60,000 nt of DNA, taken from Symsagittifera roscoffensis. Lineage: Eukaryota > Xenacoelomorpha > Acoela > Convolutidae. Below the pieces are notes generated by a model. It saw only the letters and a program-made list of their open reading frames with translations, did not search any database and had not been told where the DNA came from. Location of the stretch: assembly GCF_963678635.1 (NCBI RefSeq), contig NC_087066.1:51478312-51538311 (forward strand). The letters are read 5' to 3'. The stretch's first letter is position 1. Each line of letters opens with the position of its first letter. Of the stretch, positions 54,941 through 60,000 are shown in pieces. Both the position numbers and the translations under genes were made by a program.

Positions 54941-55086
54941 CAGTTTCATCTCTCGTCAAGCTATCTTATTTTTTTAAAGGAAACTGAGTTTGTTGCTGAT
55001 GTGTTTTTTACAAGATAAGCATCAAAAAAGCAATTTCCCATTCGTTTGGGTTATTGCACTGATCTCGCATTTTTTTTCATTTCAGC

Positions 55087-55410
55087 ACTCAAAAAAGAGT
55101 CCTAAAATTCTTCAAAATTCAATACAGGAACTTAAAGCGCAAAAAATGTCTGACCACCTAAATCATCTTCATCCTACCTGATACACAACACGACGTCTGC
55201 CCTCTTGCAACCACCCCCCCCCCCACCTCACCCCAACGTTTGCCCCCGTGTCCCTTTCTACACCTGAACCACTCCCACCTGACCTGACCACCTGAATCAT
55301 CTCTCCAAAAAAATCGATTATAATAAATTTTTTTTGTTGTAATCTATAAAAGGGAAAAAGGATTGATTTCAGGTGGTTTGTAATAGATTTTAATGCTTTA
55401 TTACGCATGC
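55087..55410. other. Right flank of the tandem duplication
   Basis: C-rich patch (ccccccccccccacctcacccc at about 55213) and repeated ccacctga words. No gene. Confidence 0.5.
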
Positions 55411-55600
55411 GATTAGCAAGCGTTATCAAATTTGAAAATAGAATTTTCTCGGGTTAAGAACTTGCTTAACAGAATCACTTGTATATTGGATCTTAAGGAA
55501 TTCAAACTTCTTTGCGTTCCCAGCCAACTTACCCTGGAGGTGATGAGTATGCCTTCGACAGCTAAGGTCTTGGGTTCGATTCTGACCAGGAACTAATGTT
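55411..55600 (+). repeat. SINE-like dispersed repeat, member 4
   Basis: tgcgattagcaagcgttatc and ttaacagaatcacttg match 32229-32310. The tRNA-like head 55529-55593 has taccctggaggtgatg and ggttcgattctgaccagga. This is the best B box of the family and is independent of members 2 and 3. Confidence 0.65.
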
Positions 55601-56844
55601 TTTTTTTCATTTTTTTTTTCGTTTTCTTGATAACTACACTTTTTGACCGTTTTGTGATTATTTTTGATCGTTTTGTTATTATTTTTGACCGTTTTGCTAC
55701 GCCTTTTTTTCACACAAAAAGCTCTGAAGTTTCAATTTTTTTAATTGTTGACCTTTTTTAGACTTTTCTCCGTTTTGATGACCATTTTCTGACTTTTCTC
55801 GCTGACAATTCTGTCAAATCTTATATCATAGGTTTAATCGAAACATCAGATTGTTGAAAACTACCTTTATAATTGGCTATGCCCAGTTTTTAGAGAAAAA
55901 AGTTTTGGCATTCAAACTAGTCAAAGTTTTGAAACTTTGTTAGTTTTTTGGAATCATTTTGACTTAATGCGAAAACTACCTAGCCAATTCTCAGATTGTG
56001 TTCTATCGAGAAACGCGTTTTTGGGAAAAAGCTACTTCACCATTTTTTTAAAATATTTTTTTTGAAATTTTTATAGACACTGTAAATAAAACCTAAATTT
56101 AAACAATTTTTATCCAAGGAACTCCAGTGCGGGTACTTTTCAAAAATTGTTTTTTTTTTAATTTTTCAACTTGAAAAAGTTTTTTTGTTTGTTTGCGAAA
56201 TTTTCCACTTTTTCATTGCTTGACCAGTGGATATTAGTAATTAATCCTAAAACAACTTTAAAAGTAACGATAAAAACCAATTTTAAAAAACCATAATCTA
56301 TCGTGTAAGATCCAACTACTTTTGCTAGCCCGATATTGCCATTGACTCCGTATTTTGCAGCTTAATTTGACTTCATCACTAAACTTTTGCACAGTCGAGT
56401 TTGGTCTGAATTTTTTTGTTTTCGTGACTAAATAAGACAAAACTTCAAGAGATGCTGACCTCCCAATTTTAATTCTACTACATTTTCCCGCATATTTTTT
56501 TTTGGATTGAGTTATCACTCTTTTTGGCATTCATCACCTTATTCTATTGCCTTCTCTAAAAAAAATTAGAAACTATGCCAACAAAAATTGCAAAAATTTG
56601 TTCTTATTTTTTCAATTTTAAAAATGTATTTTTTCAAATTTTTTCTAAGAAAAAATTTAGTGGACATGCTGTGCTACTTGCATAGCAACAGGCTATCCTA
56701 GTTTCTGGTTATGAAATTTGAAAGTATTTTAACTAATGATATTTTTCTGAATCTCAAGTGATGCGAAAACTCAGCTTTATTTTGAGAATTTTTTCAGTTG
56801 AAAAAAATTCTTTTTTTTTCACGCTATTGGTTAGTTTTGTGGTT
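55601..56844. other. AT-rich region with relics of the ~175-bp repeat
   Basis: Contains gcgaaaactacctagccaat near 55970 and ggtttaatcgaaacatcag near 55835, related to 39890-40640, and gcatagcaacaggctatcct at 56681, related to 33116. Frames here (56258-56530 minus and others) have no domain. Confidence 0.4.
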
Positions 56845-57218
56845 TCATCGCTTTCCTCTAAGTTTGATTTTCTTCATCTTTTTGGCTTTAGGCCCTTTCT
56901 TTCCTTTCATTTTCACATTGCTGTTTGCTGCAGAGTTTCCTGGCATTTGCATATCCAAGCCGCCTCCTTGATAATCTTCGTTCACTCTTTTCTGGATAAC
57001 ACCTCCCAAATTTGTAAACTGCTGACCGGCCATCGAGAACGCGAGCATTCGCTTCAGATTCTTTTTGATGAAACCGTCTTTCTTTTTGGGTTCCTTGGAC
57101 ATCTGCGAGTCCTCGGAGTCACTGTCGTCTGCAGCTTCTCCGTCCTGATTCAGCAACCGAGTTTTCTCTCTGCGTTCACTAAATAAAACTGAAGAAATTA
57201 TCTTTATTTGTCCGTATA
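56845..57218 (-). CDS. Possible 3' exon of an unrecognised gene
   Basis: Minus-strand frame with a charged, protein-like sequence: SERREKTRLLNQDG, an acidic DDSDSEDSQ patch, KKDGFIKKNLKRML, FTNLGGVIQKRVNEDYQGGG, and a very basic C-terminus (KMKKIKLRGKR). Stop at 56845-56847. GC content and codon choice are clearly unlike the AT-rich surroundings. Acceptor candidates on the minus strand are ttcttcag (before 57189) and ttatttag (before 57178). Function not recognised; the basic tail could bind nucleic acid or be a localisation signal. Confidence 0.45.
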
Positions 57219-57238
57219 GTTTTTGAACCTGCGAGAGC

Positions 57239-57349
57239 TTTGCCCCTAGCCCCCACAGAGCCAATGTCTAATTTTTTTCCAATGATGTCCATCATAACGC
57301 CATTAATTAGTTCCAGAAAAGTGTCATTAAGGCGGTCTAAGGTGCCCAC
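57239..57349 (-). CDS. Possible upstream exon of the same unrecognised gene
   Basis: Minus frame reading VGTLDRLNDTFLELINGVMM and on, after an acceptor-like ttttgtctgatag. It can be joined in frame to the next exon by removing 40 bp (57238-57199, gttcaaaaac...ttcttcag). A 40-bp intron would be unusually small next to the 482-833-bp introns of the MARCH-like gene, so this may be wrong. Confidence 0.3.
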
Positions 57350-58035
57350 CTATCAGACAAAAATCCGGTCTGACCAAAAATATGGAATTGGAACAAACAC
57401 AGCAGCACTCCGTAAACAGCCGAGTATCGAAAACATATCTAGAAAAACTTGTTGCCTACCAACCTGTTCCTAAAGTTTCCAGTAAGATTTTTCCACCGTA
57501 ATTGGTCTTTTTAAGGAATCCCCCTACTGCAATTTTGCAATAGCAGATGGGGAGGAGACAGCTAGCAAGACTCGAAACGGCTCCCCCTTTCACCTCACAT
57601 AAGCCTCAAACGAGCATCAATTTTATAGTCTAACGAGTGGATTTACAAGGTTGATTATGAAGACCAAAAATGTTTGTCATGGCCCAATTTTCATGACAAT
57701 CGGACAATGTGAACAGTAATTTCAATTATAAAAATTTGCAGGGGGGGGGGGGGGAGAGCCCTTGAAACACGCAAAATGTTTTTTTTTCAATAATTATAAT
57801 ATTTTTAATAATTTTGAATTGAACGGCGAGGCCGATTGGGCTGAAAAATTTTTATGACCTTTCAAAGTGATTTATTTCAAAATTCTTCAGCTCTGGTGTA
57901 TACCCAAATTCTTTTGATATGTCTTAGAAATTGATATGTTTAAGTATGAATGTTTAAGTCTAAATGAACATCTCACCCTTTGAGTAGTTTTTGCTGCTGG
58001 TCCGTCTGCGCTTCTGTGCGTTCTATCTCTTTACT
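57350..58035. other. Spacer before the satellite array
   Basis: G-run at about 57741, AT-rich text, no gene. A tRNA-Leu-like ggcggtctaaggtgcccacc at 57331-57350 overlaps the exon candidate and has no B box. Confidence 0.4.
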
Positions 58036-60000
58036 CACAGTCCTCTGTCTGCAACACTCCAGCACCACTTGGCCACACACTTCACACCCAGTCGCAATAC
58101 TCTAACAAGACACAAACACAAACACAAACTATAACCAAGTCCTCTGTCTGCAACACTCCAGCACCACTTGGCCACCCACTTCACACTCAGTCACAATACT
58201 CTAACAAGAGACAAACACAAACACAAACTATAACCAAGTCCTCTGTCTGCAACACTCAAGCACCACTTGGCCACCCACTTCACACTCAGTCACAATACTC
58301 TAACAAGAGACAAACAAACACAAACTATAACCAAGTCCTCTGTCTGCAACACTCCAGCACCACTTGGCCACCCACTTCACACTCAGTCACAATACTCTAA
58401 CAAGAGACAAACAAACACAAACTATAACCAATTCCTCTAACTGCAACACTCCAGTGCCACTTGGCCCCACACTTCACACTCAATCGCAATATTCTAACAA
58501 GACAGAAACACAAACACAAACTATAACCAAGTCCTCTGTCTGCAACACTCCAGCACCACTTGGCCACCCACTTCACACTCAGTCACAATACTCTAACAAG
58601 AGACAAACAAACACAAACTATAACCAAGTCCTCTGTCTGCAACACTCCAGCACCACTTGGCCACCCACTTCACACTCAGTCACAATACTCTAACAAGAGA
58701 CAAACAAACACAAACTATAACCAATTCCTCTAACTGCAACACTCCAGCGCCACTTGGCCGCACACTTCACACTCAATCGCAATACTCTAACAAGACAGAA
58801 ACACAAACACAAACTATAACCAAGTCCTCTGTCTGCAACACTCCAGCACCACTTGGCCACCCACTTCACACTCAGTCACAATACTCTAACAAGAGACAAA
58901 CACAAACACAAACTATAACCAAGTCCTCTGTCTGCAACACTCAAGCACCACTTGGCCACCCACTTCACACTCAGTCACAATACTCTAACAAGAGACAAAC
59001 ACAAACACAAACTATAACCAAGTCCTCTGTCTGCAACACTCCAGCACCACTTGGCCACCCACTTCACACTCAGTCACAAAACTCTAACAAGAGACAAACA
59101 AACACAAACTATAACCAATTCCTCTAACTGCAACACTCCAGCGCCACTTGGCCACACACTTCACACTCAATCGCAATACTCTAACAAGACAGAAACACAA
59201 ACACAAACTATAACCAAGTCCTCTGTCTGCAACACTCCAGCACCACTTGGCCACACACTTCACACTCAATCGCAATACTCTAACAAGACACAAACAAACA
59301 CAAACTATAACCAATTCCTCTAACTGCAACACTCCAGCGCCACTTGGCCACACACTTCACACCCAGTCGCAATATTCTAACAAGACACAAACACAAACTA
59401 CAACCAAGTCCTCTGTCTGCAACACTCCAGCACCACTTGGCCACACACTTCACACTCAATCGCAATAATCTAACAAGACACAAACACAAACTACAACCAA
59501 GTCCTCTGTCTGCAACACTCCAGCACCACTTGGCCACACACTTCACACCCAGTCGCAATACTCTAACAAGACACAAACAAACACAAACTATAACCAATTC
59601 CTCTAACTGCAACACTCCAGCGCCACTTGGCCACACACTTCACACTCAATCGCAATACTCTAACAAGACAGAAACACAAACACAAACTATAACCAAGTCC
59701 TCTGTCTGCAACACTCCAGCACCACTTGGCCACCCACTTCACACTCAGTCACAATACTCTAACAAGAGACAAACACAAACACAAACTATCACCAAGTCCT
59801 CTGTCTGCAACACTCCAGCACCACTTGGCCACACACTTCACACCCAGTCGCAATACTCTAAAAAGACACAAACAAACACAAACTATAACCAATTCCTCTA
59901 ACTGCAACACTCCAGCGCCACTTGGCCACACACTTCACACTCAATTGCAATACTCTAACAAGACAGAAACACAAACACAAACTATAACCAAGTCCTTTGT
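58036..60000. repeat. Satellite array of ~98-bp units
   Basis: Twenty units counted by the word gcaacact(c) at 58051, 58150, 58249, 58346, 58443, 58542, 58639, 58736, 58835, 58934, 59033, 59130, 59229, 59326, 59419, 59512, 59609, 59708, 59808 and 59904; a 21st is cut by the window. Spacing is 93-100 bp. Length changes come from a (caaaca)n linker. Two main variants occur: ctctgtctgcaacactccagcacc and ctctaactgcaacactccagcgcc. Long open frames on both strands are artefacts of units near 99 bp. Confidence 0.97.

Larger units (their letters stand above)
49232..55086. repeat. 5855-bp tandem duplication, unit 2
   Basis: Near-identical to unit 1: about seven differences seen, mostly homopolymer length changes plus cgttc/cgctc near 51380, ctcac/ctctc near 53889 and ttag/tcag near 54755. 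The unit junction (tttcagcacgaacaat) shares the bases ac with both parents. Confidence 0.95.

Noticed and set aside
56758-57186. 142-aa plus-strand frame
   Set aside because: It is the complement of the more protein-like minus-strand frame 56845-57218 and is hydrophobic only because that strand is Lys-rich.
58036-60000. CRISPR-like array or long repeat protein (185-aa and 156-aa frames)
   Set aside because: Units are contiguous variants without spacers, in a eukaryotic context. Frames on both strands stay open only because units are near 99 bp.

Overview
This is a eukaryotic, almost certainly metazoan, AT-rich window. The evidence is one intron-containing host gene of the animal MARCH1/8 E3 ligase family (34.3-37.6 kb), set among animal-type retroelements: Penelope-like, Ty1/copia, LTR/gag and LINE. 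No operons, bacterial genes or CRISPR are present. I cannot name the phylum from the sequence, beyond that it looks like a non-vertebrate animal.

Layout. 1-2113 is AT-rich with no gene. 2114-2313 is a 200-N scaffold gap. 2314-24282 is a pile of segmental duplications. One ~4 kb unit (2314-6258) recurs at 7503-11829, and a second, larger event (10303-16386) was copied in tandem to 16387-22237. As a result there are three decayed Penelope-like elements (PLEs), two identically placed inverted-repeat elements, and two copia elements, one complete with both LTRs (19777-24282) and one cut off inside integrase at the duplication junction. The copia insertion interrupts an older coding-like sequence. 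24896-30851 is a complete LTR element on the minus strand with 4-bp target duplications. It carries a long gag-like region and no recognisable pol.

30856-34244 is intergenic with SINE-like repeats. 34245-38085 holds the MARCH-like gene: four coding exons, of which the last intron starts with GC instead of GT. Its 3' flank is tandemly duplicated (37758-40054). 41.9-55.1 kb is a degenerate CR1/Jockey-type LINE plus a solo LTR, duplicated in tandem as two 5855-bp units that differ at only about seven sites by eye. 55.1-57.4 kb contains a SINE-like element and a possible unrecognised minus-strand gene 3' end. 58.04-60.0 kb is a satellite array of ~98-bp units that runs off the window.

How it works together: only the MARCH-like gene looks functional. 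It would encode a membrane-bound ubiquitin ligase that down-regulates transmembrane proteins. All mobile elements show stops or frameshifts. The strongest themes are repeated large tandem duplications with microhomology or templated junctions, a PLE whose reverse transcriptase is interrupted by a PHD-like zinc finger, and a gag-only LTR element whose LTR carries a hairpin with compensatory changes between copies.
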